Shown here: in pieces, positions 30,658 to 42,202 of the stretch
How positions within the stretch are numbered: position 1 is the first letter of the stretch
Layout of the letters: each line of letters starts with the position of its first letter
Assembly (NCBI GenBank): GCA_947650365.1
Contig: OX393549.1
Span: 38,273,098-38,337,097, forward strand
Direction: 5' to 3'
Length of the DNA stretch: 64,000 bases
DNA from: Chamaelirium japonicum
Lineage: Eukaryota; Streptophyta; Magnoliopsida; Liliales; Melanthiaceae
Notes under the pieces: model-generated
Told to the model about the DNA's origin: nothing
Databases searched by the model: none
What the model saw: only the letters and a program-made list of their open reading frames with translations
Translations under genes and position numbers: made by a program

Positions 30658-31256
30658 CAAAAAAAGATGCAATCATTCACAGCCAATACATAAACAGAGA
30701 TAATAGATAGCCATCACATTTTGTTCAATGTATCTGAAGCATCTGAAAGGAATTATGTGATACATAGCACGCTAAGCAAGTCTGAAGGGAGAAGATTATA
30801 ATCTACAATCTTCAATTATTCCAAAACCCATAGCATCAGAACCACACATAGCTTCAACATCGCATGACTTGCATCTAGTAACCGTGCGCGAAGAGCCAAC
30901 CACGGACCTGAGGACATAACATGATCAATAAAAGGTTACAAGGAATTCGATCAATAATAAAAAAGGGACATTTGCATAAACCTCCCTCGTGTACACAGGT
31001 GTAGGGCAATATGTACACATGTAATACCGCACCTGTGACACGAGCAAGGTTTCTGCAACTCGTGAAAAAGAAAGGGAGGTTTTGGTCATTAGACAATCGA
31101 TTGGGGAGTAATTTACAAAAAAACCAAATAAAAATTTTTTTAATAAAGCACTCTTTCGAGACAGATCGGCTGTGATTAATTTGGAGATGGGATAAAGAAG
31201 AATTCGGATTTGTTCTCTCTCCCATTGGTTTTTAATGTTGCATGCACCCATTGACC

Positions 31257-31258
<2 letters not shown>
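30658..31258. other. Unannotated intergenic DNA
   Basis: No recognisable gene. The words AACATGATCAATAAAA and GTTACAAGGAAT at about 30918-30943 are related to the 41-bp repeats at 31459-31562. Confidence 0.35.
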
Positions 31259-31320
<62 letters not shown>

Positions 31321-31338
31321 CGCGCGCGCGCAAGCGCG
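31259..31338 (+). repeat. Compound microsatellite (CT)30 then (GC)n
   Basis: About 30 CT repeats are followed directly by CGCGCGCGCG. The alternating GC tract next to a polypyrimidine tract is prone to unusual DNA structure. Confidence 0.9.
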
Positions 31339-31458
31339 GAGCATAGAGGGGGGGTTGGCGGCCATTGAGCAAGCGTCGGCAGTAGGTCAGCCAGTGATGA
31401 ACCACCAGAGCAGGCGGCCATTGCAATGCCGACATGCACGGGTTTTTCAAGTAAAGCT

Positions 31459-31562
31459 AACAAGGAATGCACAACTTCTGTAACATGATCAATAAAAGTT
31501 ACAAGGAATGCACAACTTCTGCAACATGGTCAATAATGGTTACAAGGAATGCACAATTTCCG
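31459..31562 (+). repeat. Three-copy tandem repeat, about 41 bp
   Basis: ACAAGGAATGCACAA(C/T)TTC recurs at about 31460, 31501 and 31542, with TAACATGATCAATAA-like spacers. Confidence 0.7.
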
Positions 31563-31759
31563 CATACAATCGACAGGTCAAAGTCTCAAAATTTAAAGCT
31601 GATGCAGTGACAACTAGAGGAATCACAACTACATGTTTCAGGAGATATACAGTACACCCCAAGAATCCAGAAGTACCCAAGAATCCAACTGTTCTAGTGC
31701 AGCGGTGCTCATCACAATGGAACCTCTAGCTCGAGTATGGCACCCATCCATCCAATCGG

Positions 31760-33431
31760 ATTTTACTTGGGGTGCGGAAGTGGTCACAGAATCAGAAATT
31801 CAGAACTTCAGAGACGCCTAATTACTGCAGTACAATTCTGTAGGTTGGGTCTTGAGTTTGTTTGGGACCTTGGTGAAGTGGCCTGTTTGGAGTTTTTATT
31901 GGTGAGCCCAGCACAGGTGTTTTGCCGGGATTTGTGGAGCATTTGGACGAGAGGTTTAGTTGGAGAAGAGTCTTGACATCACAGCGGTTTGGATGCATTT
32001 GAAGCTCTCTAGGAAGGATCAGTGGATCGGTTATGGTAGGCGACTTTTTCTTGGGTAGTGGGAGTGGTCTCAGTTCAGAATTTCGGTACTTCTTTGACGG
32101 CTAATTCCTGCAGTACATGTCTGTAGGATGGTGCATTGAGTGTGATTGGGGCAGTGATGCAGTGACGTGTTTGGAGTAAGTTTTGGTGAGTCCGGATCAG
32201 ATTTTTGCCAGATTTGTATAGCTTTCGGTGAAGAGGGTTCAGCTGGTGTAGATCTATGACATTTTAGTGGCTTGGTGGGGTGTGGAAGTGGTTTCAGATT
32301 TAGTAATTCAGATATCCAGAGACGTCTAATTACTGCAATACAATTCTGGAGGTTGGTGTTCGAGTATGTTTGGGACCTTGGTGAAGTGACCTGTTTGGAG
32401 TGATAATTGGTGTATTCAGCACAGGTATTCTGCTAGATTTTGTGGAGTATTTGGAGGAGAGTTTTAGTTGGAATAGAGTTTGTCATCACAGCGTTTTGGA
32501 TGCATACGAGGTTCGTTAGGAGGGCTCAGTGGGTGTGTTATGAAAGGTAGATCAGATGTATGCTTGTCTTCGGGGAAAATTACCATTGGGGAAACCTTAC
32601 CATGGGGAAATTTACCTCTGGGGAATCTTACCATTGGGGAAACATTACCATGGGGAAACTTACAATGGGATATTGCTGTCAGTTGATCTACTGCAGCAGT
32701 ATTCACCTATATGGAAATTGCAGCTCGAGTTTGGTATCCATCCATGCAGTGTGCTGTGGATGGTGCTAATGCTGTAGCTGTTGTTACGCAAGGTGGAGAT
32801 GGCAGAGTTGAGGCGAATGATAGTGCTGAAGCTGATGTTACGCTAGGTGGAGATGGCAGAGTTGCTGTTATGCATGCTGGAGATGGCAGAGATGCTGAAG
32901 CTGCTGTTGTTACGCAAGGTGGAGATGGCAGAGTTGAGGATAATGTTAGTGCTGAAGCTGATGTTACGCAAGCAATTACTGATGTTACGCATGCTGATGC
33001 TGGCTGGAGTGGTAATTGGTGCGGAAACAGGTGCTGAATCGATTTGTGACGGTGGTTTGTTCAGCGAGCCGGCTTCGGGTGATGCGGACGTAACCATAAC
33101 AGTGAGAGGTGAGGATTCTACAACTGTGGAAGACCCTCTAGTGGTGCAAGCTTCATCTCAGATACAGAGGTCTTCTGTTCGGAAGAGTAGGAGCTTCATT
33201 GTTGTTCCTTGTAGGTAGAGGAATGGTTTGTGGTGGTGTTTTTGATCACCTATTTGAGCTTCAATCTTATTGGAGTATTGTAACTCACTTCAGTGAGATA
33301 GTGTTTTCTTCCTTTTTGGGTTAGAGCCTGTGGGTGGCCTATTTGGTCTGATGTACTGCTTACTCACCCAGAGTTAAGCCGAGTCCTGTAACTGCCTTTC
33401 TTTTTCAGTAATATATTCGTTTTTTACCCTT

Positions 33432-33462
<31 letters not shown>
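31760..33462 (+). mobile_element. Poly(A)-ended retroposed sequence with internal tandem repeats
   Basis: Three diverged blocks (CTAATTACTGCAGTACAATTCTG at 31818, 32101 and 32326) are followed by an 18-bp minisatellite (TTACCATTGGGGAAAC-type, 32578-32670). Next comes a coding-like repeat array (32760-33000) with VTQGGDGRVEANDSAEADV-type units, then unique sequence. It ends in an A-run of about 31 (33432-33462). The A-tail suggests a LINE or LINE-mobilised transcript. I find no reverse transcriptase, and no clear target duplication, so the class is uncertain. Confidence 0.4.
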
Positions 33463-33463
<1 letters not shown>

Positions 33464-33999
33464 ATGTCTCCCTGTACTAGTGATCTGCAACTATATTATG
33501 GACTAATTCCAGCTTCAGGTGAATAACCACTTAAAAAGTTTTAATTTTTGTTTCCTGAGAGGTTTATCTGATGTTTTTCCTTTCATTGTAGAACTAGGAT
33601 TATAGGAAGACTTAAATGTTTGGGCGTATTCCATACGTACAATGTCGAATTTTTTAGTACTTCACTTCCATTTAGAGGAAAAATCCCCAGTCGAACTTGA
33701 TCATCCCCAATATATTTCATTGCATTGTGACCAGATTATTGGTCTTCCACTCTAATAACATTATGTGACCTAAATAAAATGAGGCCACATTGATCAGATC
33801 TCGGAGCAGCGCATCACTTTGTCCGACTCATGTTTTCTCGTATGGTACGTGTATCATACCGGAACTCAAGTAATAGAGTTAAGTAAAAGACACTTAAATC
33901 CTTCGTATACAATAGAAGACCACAATACTAAGTGTAAAACAAATTCCGTGTCCAAGTCCTCAATACCTAATTCACACCAATTGGTTTGAACTTTGCATC
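33463..33999. other. Intergenic DNA, nothing recognised
   Basis: AT-rich. No coding or repeat signal seen. Confidence 0.4.
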
Positions 34000-34700
34000 A
34001 CCATTATCATCATCGTCGTCATCATCATCGAAGTCTTTTATCCGATCGAGATGGGGTTGACTACAACGAATACTGAGAAGTTACATGGCACCAAGGCTCC
34101 AATATTGGTGTCAAAAACCTGATCAAGGCTAAGAAACATAATATGTGACTTGGCAGGTAGGTAGTCCTATCTTGTTGGTTACACAATTTAAGTTTACGCA
34201 AACAAGGAGAAAATAATAATGATAATAATGAACATGAAATAAAAATCATGTATAAAAAATTTCATGCTATACCCAAATAAAGTAACCCGCAAATTAGCCT
34301 TGCACCCCTTCTAGAAAATCACCAATTTAGCCATAACATGAATAAACGATCAACCAAAATATAACCCTACCCATCTACCCGTATTTCATTTATTTGGTAT
34401 CTACTTTACGAATCCTTCTTCGTCAGTCATTCCTATTAAGTGCTATCTCCGTTGTCCAAACATGGTTTTCTATATTTTTAATTACAACTTCCATCCATGT
34501 TATTTTATATCTTTTGTGACTCTCTCCACAATGATCCAATATCCTCTCCTTATTAGGACAGCCTCTTCTCTCTGTTGTACATGCATGTACCATCTTAATA
34601 TGCTTTTTATCATTTTTGTTCTCAATTGGTGCAACTCCTATAGTTCCTCTAATATAGGCCCATTCCTTTTCTATCCCTCCTAGTTTTACCACATGTTCAT
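34000..34700 (-). mobile_element. 5'-truncated RTE-clade LINE
   Basis: On the minus strand the body encodes the typical RTE C-terminal stretch: GTIGVAPIENKNDKKHIKMV, then ERRGCPN and ITWMEVVIKNIENHV (34690-34423). Further 3' is CAACCCCATCTCGATCGGAT followed by a short ATG/ATC repeat tail (34000-34060), the characteristic RTE 3' end. There are several frame breaks, so it is old. Confidence 0.65.
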
Positions 34701-35648
34701 CTCAACATCATCATCTCAGGTAGTGTGCATTTTGTTGCACTTTTACGATAAATTTTGTACTAGCCAAGCAACTTCTATTTCTATTGTTCAGGAATATTAT
34801 TTTCTTCCGATTGTGCATTTATGGTGTCCCTTGTGTTTAACCATTAGGAGGTTTCCTTTGATTTTGGCTGGGAAATAGCTGATGGCGAAGAGATGATTGC
34901 TTTTAAAATTCGAAAGAACATGGAAGCTAGTATAGTTTCTTATTGAAAATGTTGAAACCCCATGGAAGTTATTTGGTTTCCTATTGAAAATGTGTTGCTG
35001 GTTAGCATTCGGGATGAACTCAGTTAAGTGATTATCTTCGTTGCAATTATTGAAAGGCGCCCGTTACTGCATAGGATCTAAATGAAGTACTTCTTAAGAA
35101 TTTAGAGTTAATACGCAACCACCTAATTATAATTTTGTTACTTGACTTGAGACAAATGGGTAGCCTAAAAAACGAACTTGACGGATCGAAAAGCAGACAC
35201 ATTACTGAGAGATAGACAAAGGGAGGAGTATGGTTGGATATAAATATTAGCAATTTATCTCAATCACTTAATGTTTAGTAGATATTAAAAAAAAAAGGTT
35301 CAACTGGAGATCTGTTACTATCAGGAGAAGACTTGGAGAGGTAGTTCACCAAGGAATAAAATAGGGAATTTGAGGCTATCAGCGCAAGGGCATGGAGGGT
35401 TAGGTGGTAGAAGAATCTGAAATGCAATTTGAGCAGTAACATCATTAGAAGGTGCAGCAAGTGTGATGTCTATGTACGCTCCACAAGCTGAGTGTGCTTG
35501 TTATCTCTAGATCGATTGGAAAATACCAGAAGGATCAAACCTGGACCGATACCAACCTTTCCGATAGACAACTCATAACTGAAGTCAACTTGATGGCCCA
35601 AATCATCCTCCGAAAACAATTTAAGGGATATTATATGGATTTATCACC
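34701..35648. other. Intergenic DNA, nothing recognised
   Basis: No gene or repeat seen, other than a short A-run near 35285. Confidence 0.35.
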
Positions 35649-36052
35649 AGCTGTAGGAAACTAAACTTGTTCTGATTTCAGATCCTAGATCATAGGGAGT
35701 AATGGGATCAAATAAAAAATTTGCGTTAACTCTGATTTCAGATCATAGATCATGGGGAGTAGTGGAAGTAAACAACAAATTTGAGTAACCCGGATCTTAA
35801 CCATATGGATTTCATATTAATAATATACAGAATGATAAATTATCGAATCAGCTGTAGGAAACTAAACTTGTTCTGATTTCAGATCCTAGATCATAGGTAG
35901 TAGTGGAAACACATAACAAATTTGCGTTAACTTTTATTTCAGATCCTAGATCATGGGGAGTAGTGGAAGCAAATAACAAATTTGAGTAACCCGGATCTTA
36001 ACCATATGGATTTCATATTTATAATATACAGAATGATAAATTATCGAATATA
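35649..36052 (+). repeat. Two-copy direct repeat, period 200 bp
   Basis: AGCTGTAGGAAACTAAACTT begins units at 35649 and 35849. Each ends AATGATAAATTATCGAAT. Within each unit the motif GATTTCAGATC(C/A)TAGATCAT itself occurs twice. Confidence 0.8.
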
Positions 36053-36084
36053 AAATGTCACTGTGAGTAGTCCCACACAAGGTT

Positions 36085-36175
36085 TAAAACTCGGGTACCG
36101 GTATCGGCCGACGCCGAACCGGTTCGAACTGGCCGGTTCGTACCGGTACCTGCTGGTTCCGGTTGAACCGGTACC
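36085..36175. mobile_element. hAT-like subterminal repeat cluster
   Basis: Dense GGTACCGGTA, CGGCCGACG, GAACCGGTTCGAACTGG and GGTTGAACCGGTACC words, a form seen in some plant hAT-like ends. Only this fragment is recognisable. Confidence 0.3.
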
Positions 36176-37440
36176 AGCCCCTTTTTTTATTTTTTTTAAT
36201 TGTAAAAAAATCTTTAAAAATTCTAAAAAATTAGAAAATAAATATTAGACTACTTTAGGGCCCTAGATTAGGGCCTTTAGGTCCTTTAGGGACCTTAGGA
36301 GTTAGGACTTAGGAGTTAGGGCTTAGGCTAGGCCGCTAGGGTTAGTTTTTGGCCTATGAGTCTTATCTTATGACTTCAGAGTTCAGACTATGACTTATGA
36401 GTCTTATACTCTTATCTTATGACATCAGACTTTAGACTTTAAAGTCTTGGATTCATCATTCATCAAGATTCACAAGCACCACTCCTCGAGGTGTATGATT
36501 AAGAATCTTGATGAGCTTATCAACTATTGTCGAATTACCACTCCCCGAGGTGAATGATTGGACAGTAGAGACCTAACTGAGCCACAAGACTCATAAGTCA
36601 CAAGTCACAGTTCACAAGTCACACCTAAGAAGTTACGATGATAAGGGCTAGGGGTATAGGGTCGGTTAAGGCGAAGGGATAGAGGAATGAAAGATATGGA
36701 TATATCATCCCAAATCTTGTCCGATCATTCTCATCCGAATTTCAGATTTCAAACAACTGGGGAGGGAGGTCAAGAGAGCTTAAACTATGCTAGGAGACTG
36801 GGAGGCAGGCTCTAGGGCTGGTCGGGTTTGGTCCTGAGCCCTGAACTGGGCTCGGTTGGAATCCGGGTGCGATTCATCCTCTAACCGAGTTGAAAAGAAT
36901 AATCACTTGTAACTATCAAACCGAAAGTCGGAATAGAGCTCAAGAGGATTCATTGGAAAGGTCTCATCAACGCGAACGCGTCAGTGCTTCGTAAATAGTT
37001 TTCTGACCTCTAGATCTCTCGAAAAGAAGGAAAGACTCCCAAACTTAAAATAGCAATAACTATTCACCCGGGTGTCGGATCGACCCTAACTTAGGCTTAT
37101 TGGAAGGCTCTCTCAGAGCCTCATCTAACGTATCCTGTTTTGTTACGATTCGATCACCCGATCTCCTGTGGAAAATAAAACGACTACAACTATCGACCAA
37201 TTATTACTTTTCTAGGGTTTAATCTGTCGGGCTGCCGAAACTGACTGCGCATACACCTGATCGTTGCACAGAACGCACCATCATGACATGCTCAAAATTA
37301 CGGAGAATGTGAACGTAAAACATCACATAGGTTTACGATCCATTTATTAGGAAAAAGCCCCCCCAAAAAAAAGTCTGACTGCAAGAAGACGAAACTAGCC
37401 ATTGAGGATTTCTATTATTCTCAAATCTAACACCACAGGT
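36176..37440. other. Possible LTR-element internal or flanking DNA
   Basis: Contains short direct repeats (TTAGGACTTAGGAGTTAGGG at about 36300; ATGAGTCTTAT words at 36355-36415; CACTCC(T/C)CGAGGTG(T/A)ATGATT at 36481 and 36540). No protein domain recognised. Confidence 0.35.
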
Positions 37441-38788
37441 GTTACACAGTTAACCCAGGCCTGGTGGTTGTCAGTATGACTGACGACGTTCCGGATGCTA
37501 GGCATAACACCGAAAGGTGTGTGGTGTTATAGATGACAAGTCATCAAACCCTAGTCAGATGATCGATCGGGATCTGACGGTGCTCCCCACCGCCCGATTC
37601 GTATCATGGCGCCAATAATAGGAGGGACTGAGGATTATCGGAGTATAGTAGAGAACAGGGTTACGAGGGAGTAACATAAGTTTAGGATCACTAGAGTTCA
37701 ACTCGCATCGCACTCTGGGTGGCTACGCGGGTTAATCGGATTAGGGCTGATTAACGGAACTTTCGGTGTGTCACCGGAACAGTTAATCAGGGATCCGGTT
37801 GGAGCTAGAGATCCCGAACCCTGAAGGTTCCAACCTGTCATTGTGTATAGGAATTGTTCCTCGACCTAGTTGGATACGTTGGATGCGAAATAGCGCGATG
37901 GAGCGCAAGCCCGGAGCCTAAGAACCTAATTCACATGTGTTACGGGTCGTAGGGGTATTTTGGTAAATACTGAAATATGGCTCAGAACACATTGAATATG
38001 GATCTTAGAATGAGCGAAATAATTCCAGGAGCTCATAGGAGCTGACGTAACTCGATTCCGAATAGCGCACCTTGCTCAGTCTCTCTTTCAGTTTTCCACT
38101 TTTCGTGAAGGGCGTTTTCGTCCAGGCTTCACGATAGACATTGGAAATCCCTAAAAACCGACCCCCCTCTATCCTAATCTATCTAGGGCTGGCCCTAGCT
38201 TCCTTGAAGCCATGGGAGACTGGCCCAATAAGAGAATAGGGAGAGGGAGGGGCCGGCCCAATGCTCCCTCTCCTCCAAAAATCCGAACCCCCCCTTTAGC
38301 CTCCTCCTTTGTGGTTTCGGCCAAGGAAAAAAGAGGAAGAAGAAGGGAGAAGAAAGAGGAAGGAAGGAGAAGAAAGAAAGGAGAAAGAGGAGGAGAAAAT
38401 CTCATGGCTCGCCATTGTTTTCGCAACGAATTCCTCCGTCGGCTCGTAATCCTTGCACCCAGAGACGGGATTTCAAGGATTCTTCAATTCGCAAAGGACA
38501 AGGTGATATCCGACAGTTTCCCTTGCGATTCAAGTGCAGTTCTTCATCGTTCCGTCATCTTCGGATCATAGATCCAAAAAGGTATGATGATTCTAAACAC
38601 CTAACTAGATGCATACATGTCTTCCGTAGATCATAGTATACCTCTAGGGTGTCCGCACATATGCTAAGATCGTAGATTTGCATGTAGATTGTTTTGTAGA
38701 ATTAATTGTAATGAAACATACACCGTATGATCTTTGGATCTATCTTTTGCTTTCGCTGCGACTCTGATAAGCGGATCCAATTCCAACA
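37441..38788 (+). repeat. LTR-like sequence ending at the duplication boundary
   Basis: It ends ...TTTCGCTGCGACTCTGATAAG...CCAATTCCAACA, immediately before ATTGTGGCAATG where segmental duplication copy 2 begins. A TTTTCGCTGCG-like run and a CCAACA end, with a preceding GTATGAT and AGATC-rich leader, resemble LTRs of Tekay/Del-type chromoviruses. The left boundary is not fixed and no internal domains were found, so a truncated or solo LTR is the best reading. Confidence 0.4.
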
Positions 38789-39691
38789 ATTGTGGCAATG
38801 AAATTAATTCTGGGTGTAAATATTTTTCTTAACAAGTACGTGTCCTTTACCCCGAATCCATTCCACCGCATCCTCTCACTCCGACCACCTTTTCTCTCTC
38901 CCTCTCTCTCTCTCTCTTGTAATGTTGTATTTTTCTATTTTCTGCCTCAAATTTATGTTGAGCGTGTTGGTCTCTCATGTCTGATTTTTGACTTATGTGA
39001 AGCATGACTTTACAGTCTTTACCTTCTATTTCTTATCTTTGTTTTTTGAAAAAATGATGTTATCTGAAACCTTTCTGCCAACCTGACGTGGCATGATCAC
39101 ACCCATCCCCGATGGGTCATCGCATTCAGCCCTTCTAGAAATTGTTGGTTGAAATTCATAAATATATTTAGTTTCTTTATATTGACCGGTAGGCGTAGGG
39201 GTGGCTGGGATCAAATGCCAGTCATGTTTTGGTAAAAAAATAGTTTGAAAAATAGCATTGGGCTTGTTTTTTTCTATCATCAAATTAATTAGTATCACTC
39301 ATATTTCTAACTTGAACTAACAAATATCATCTTTATTTTTCTTTTTTTTTTCATTCAAAACTATGTATCAAATTTTGCGCCTATCTCAGGTGGGATGTAG
39401 GACTACAAATGGATCACTCAATCATCGGTAAACCAACATGCAATCATTAGCAAATTTATACTCCATTTCGGCTAAAATTTGAAATGGTCGATCCCGGCAA
39501 TGGATGGTTCATCACTACGGTGTTGGGTCGTTAATCGGATTGTTTGGAGGAAGTTTCACCACTCCGGTTTAACTCATTTTTGTTAATTTGTCAGTGTATT
39601 CCATCCTTACAAGTGAAGATTATTGTACATCTAAAATAGGGTTTTCTCTTGAGATTTTGGTAGCGTTTAGCTTTGTCTAGAGAGGAGGCTT

Positions 39692-40184
39692 TTCACTGAT
39701 GGACGGATGGATCTTTTCACACCCAGGAGGAAGTAGCTAGTGGAGCGTGGGTTCTCGCGTCCACTGACGGGGTAGATACGGGAAGCGGCCGCAAAGAGGT
39801 GCCGGGTTTCTTCCGCATTTGCCGTGGAATTGTGGGCATTAAGGGAGGGTTTTGGGGCTCTGGTGGGACGTTGGAGCAGACAAGTGGTGATCCTTACGGA
39901 CGCGGCGCGAGCCATGGATGCATTAGTTTTGGGGAAAGGAATTACTGGAGACGTAGCCATATACTTATTGAGTGCATATAGTGGCAGTGCCTAGAGGGGG
40001 TGATAGTTCGTTGGGTTTCTCGCACTGCGAACAGCACCGCAAATTGGTTGGCTAGAGAGGCTAGATTGTATGCAGTCGAAGGTGAGTGGACCTCTTCTTT
40101 TCCTAATGTTCTGTTGGCCCTTGTTTGTGAGGACCTAAAGGTCATAATGTAATGATCAACCAAGACTACCAAAAAAAAAAAAAA
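39692..40184 (+). mobile_element. 5'-truncated LINE with RNase H domain (copy 2)
   Basis: Same insertion as 19549-20015, with target duplication AGAGAGGAGGCTT at 39679-39691 and 40185-40197. It is better preserved: WVLASTDG, VSSAFAVELWALREGFGA, VVILTDAARAMDALV, then TANWLAREARLYAVEGEW and LALVCEDLKVIM, stop, A-run. Confidence 0.75.
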
Positions 40185-40197
40185 AGAGAGGAGGCTT

Positions 40198-41060
40198 CGT
40201 TATCCCATTATTGAAATGGTTGAAGATTGGCCTGGACTTCGGCCCCACGTATTTCCCCCGATTTTTTAGGTAAGCATTTGTGTTTTTTGTTGCTCTCATC
40301 CTCCATTAGTTTGCAGAAAGAGAAATTATTTTTTCCCATCAAGGATATTAAGAAGTATGTACAATGAAGGCATCCTGAGACCTCTTTCTTGAAAAAATAC
40401 TTAGGGAGGAATCGATTCATCTTCCATAGTATTTACTACTAGATGGGCAAGAAATATGGTCTAGTGATATTGGGCATCTATCTATACTAATCTAGCAGAG
40501 CTGAGCCTTCCTACATCACATGTCAGCCCCTTCTTAAAGTAAATTTTTAAGGATCAAACAGACTATAACCTCAAAAGATTAAATAGGTTAAAACCAAAAC
40601 TGAATCACAACCGTCCATTACACCCAGTTCGATCAGTAAATCGCACTCACATGTAAAGAATGTGTGTGATTTGGTTTTCGCTTCAATCGCAATCGTTCGT
40701 TACACCGAGCCCAATCGATGAATCGCATTCAGTCCCAAATGGCATGCAAATAAACGATTATGATTCAGTTCTGGCTTCAACCTATCTGATCATCTGGGGT
40801 TATAATTTCGAAAGAAAAAAAGATGGATGGCGTGCGAGACGTTTCATTATCCAGCGCTATGCATACATTTGATTGTCATATTCAATACATGTTGTCATAT
40901 TCAATACATGTTGTTAACATATTGTGTTATCTTTGTATAGACTAATATAACTTTACATGTATGTGCGATCTATACTTGACCTATTGGTTCGAGAGAGAGT
41001 ATTCTATTCTCTCCCTAAGCCTTAGCATCTCTCTCCCTCTCTCTTTTCTTTTCTTCTAGG
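40198..41060. other. Intergenic DNA in duplication copy 2
   Basis: Nothing recognised. About 90 bases (40340-40430) are absent from copy 1. Confidence 0.35.
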
Positions 41061-41958
41061 TTTGTCTCATGGTGTAGAGCTGGTTCTCTCAGATCTCAAC
41101 GTCGACTTCGCCTCCAGTTGAGATCTACTTCACAGATCCGACGAGTGCAGCTCCTCCCAAATCTGTTCCGGCAGGCGCTTCGATCTCCGGCCCAGATCCA
41201 GTCTCCCTCGCACGAGGCCGACGCAGCGCAGCCCTTCCCGGTCCGGCGGCTCCTCTCCCGGCGACTCCTGCCGTACACAGATCTGGTCTGCCCCAGATCC
41301 GGCGTAGATCTGGTCGTCGGCGCGGATCCGTCTCTAGCTCTCCCTCGCCGGACTGCCTCAGATCCGCGCGACGACCTGCGCGAGCCTCAGATCTGAGATC
41401 CTCTTCCCCGAGCTCCTCTTACCCCTCAGATCTCATCCCTTAGATTTGAGATCCTCTCTGCCGGAACTGAGCGCGAGCTCCTCCTTCGCCGGCGACCAGA
41501 TTTGGTCCCTTCGACCAGACAACCTCGCCGACGAGCACCTGCAGACCTCTCTCCCGCCTCGCAGTCGTCAGATCTGTGACCAGATCTGCATGCCGACGGG
41601 CTCACCTCGACCAGCGATCTGGTCTTCTCCCTCGACGGATCTGGTAACAGACCTCGAGCCCTCGCTCATCAGCAGCGCCTTCCTCTCCACCGGATCTGCA
41701 TCCTGGTCCTCTAGATCTGCAGGTTGAGCTCTCCTCCTTCTTGGATTTGCGACCAGATCCCTCTCCGGCGAACTCCTCTTCGCTGCGAAGAGCTCCTCGC
41801 CTTGAGATCCTCTTCCGATGAGCAAATCTGCACCTCCAGATCTAGGCCTCGCGAGATCTGATCCCCTTCTCCGACGGGTAGGCCTCCTCGCAGTCTGATC
41901 CCCTCCTTGCAACAACAGCAGGCCCTCCGAATCTGCACAGTAGTTGGATTTGATCACA
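41061..41958 (+). mobile_element. LTR-retroelement leader upstream of CNL copy 2
   Basis: Matches 20770-21660. The primer-site-like word is TGGTGTAGAGCTGG (41070), more diverged than in copy 1. The AGATCT-rich stretch is retained almost unchanged. No Gag or Pol recognised. Confidence 0.5.
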
Positions 41959-42082
41959 GCCGTCCATCTGGTTTTAATTTGCCTTTCAAGTGCATTAGAA
42001 TTCACTCTCTTTTTATTTTTTGTCTGTCCTCAGGGTTTGATTTGAGATTCATTCTCTCATACTTATTATTTGTGTAGTGGAC

Positions 42083-42145
42083 ATGGAAGCCGTTGGCCCA
42101 GTGTTGGAGACAGTCAAGTGCTTTGGGGCTCCCCTTCTTCGTTGA
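42083..42145 (+). other. Ancestral CNL start with conserved in-frame TGA
   Basis: ATGGAAGCCGTTGGCCCAGT opens the frame used by the downstream NB-ARC. It reads MEAVGPVLETVKCFGAPLLR, then TGA at 42143-42145, then IGYVKNLKKNFKKLNAEAE in frame. Copy 1 is identical here (21785-21847). CGA to TGA (Arg to stop) is the simplest origin. Confidence 0.8.
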
Positions 42146-42202
42146 ATTGGCTATGTCAAAAACCTGAAAAAGAATTTCAAGAAGCTCAATGCAGAGGCCG
42201 AA

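Noticed and set aside
36355-36620. Possible structured RNA or riboswitch in the TCATAAGTC/ACTTATGA repeats
   Set aside because: Short direct repeats only; no consistent stem architecture and no neighbouring gene.
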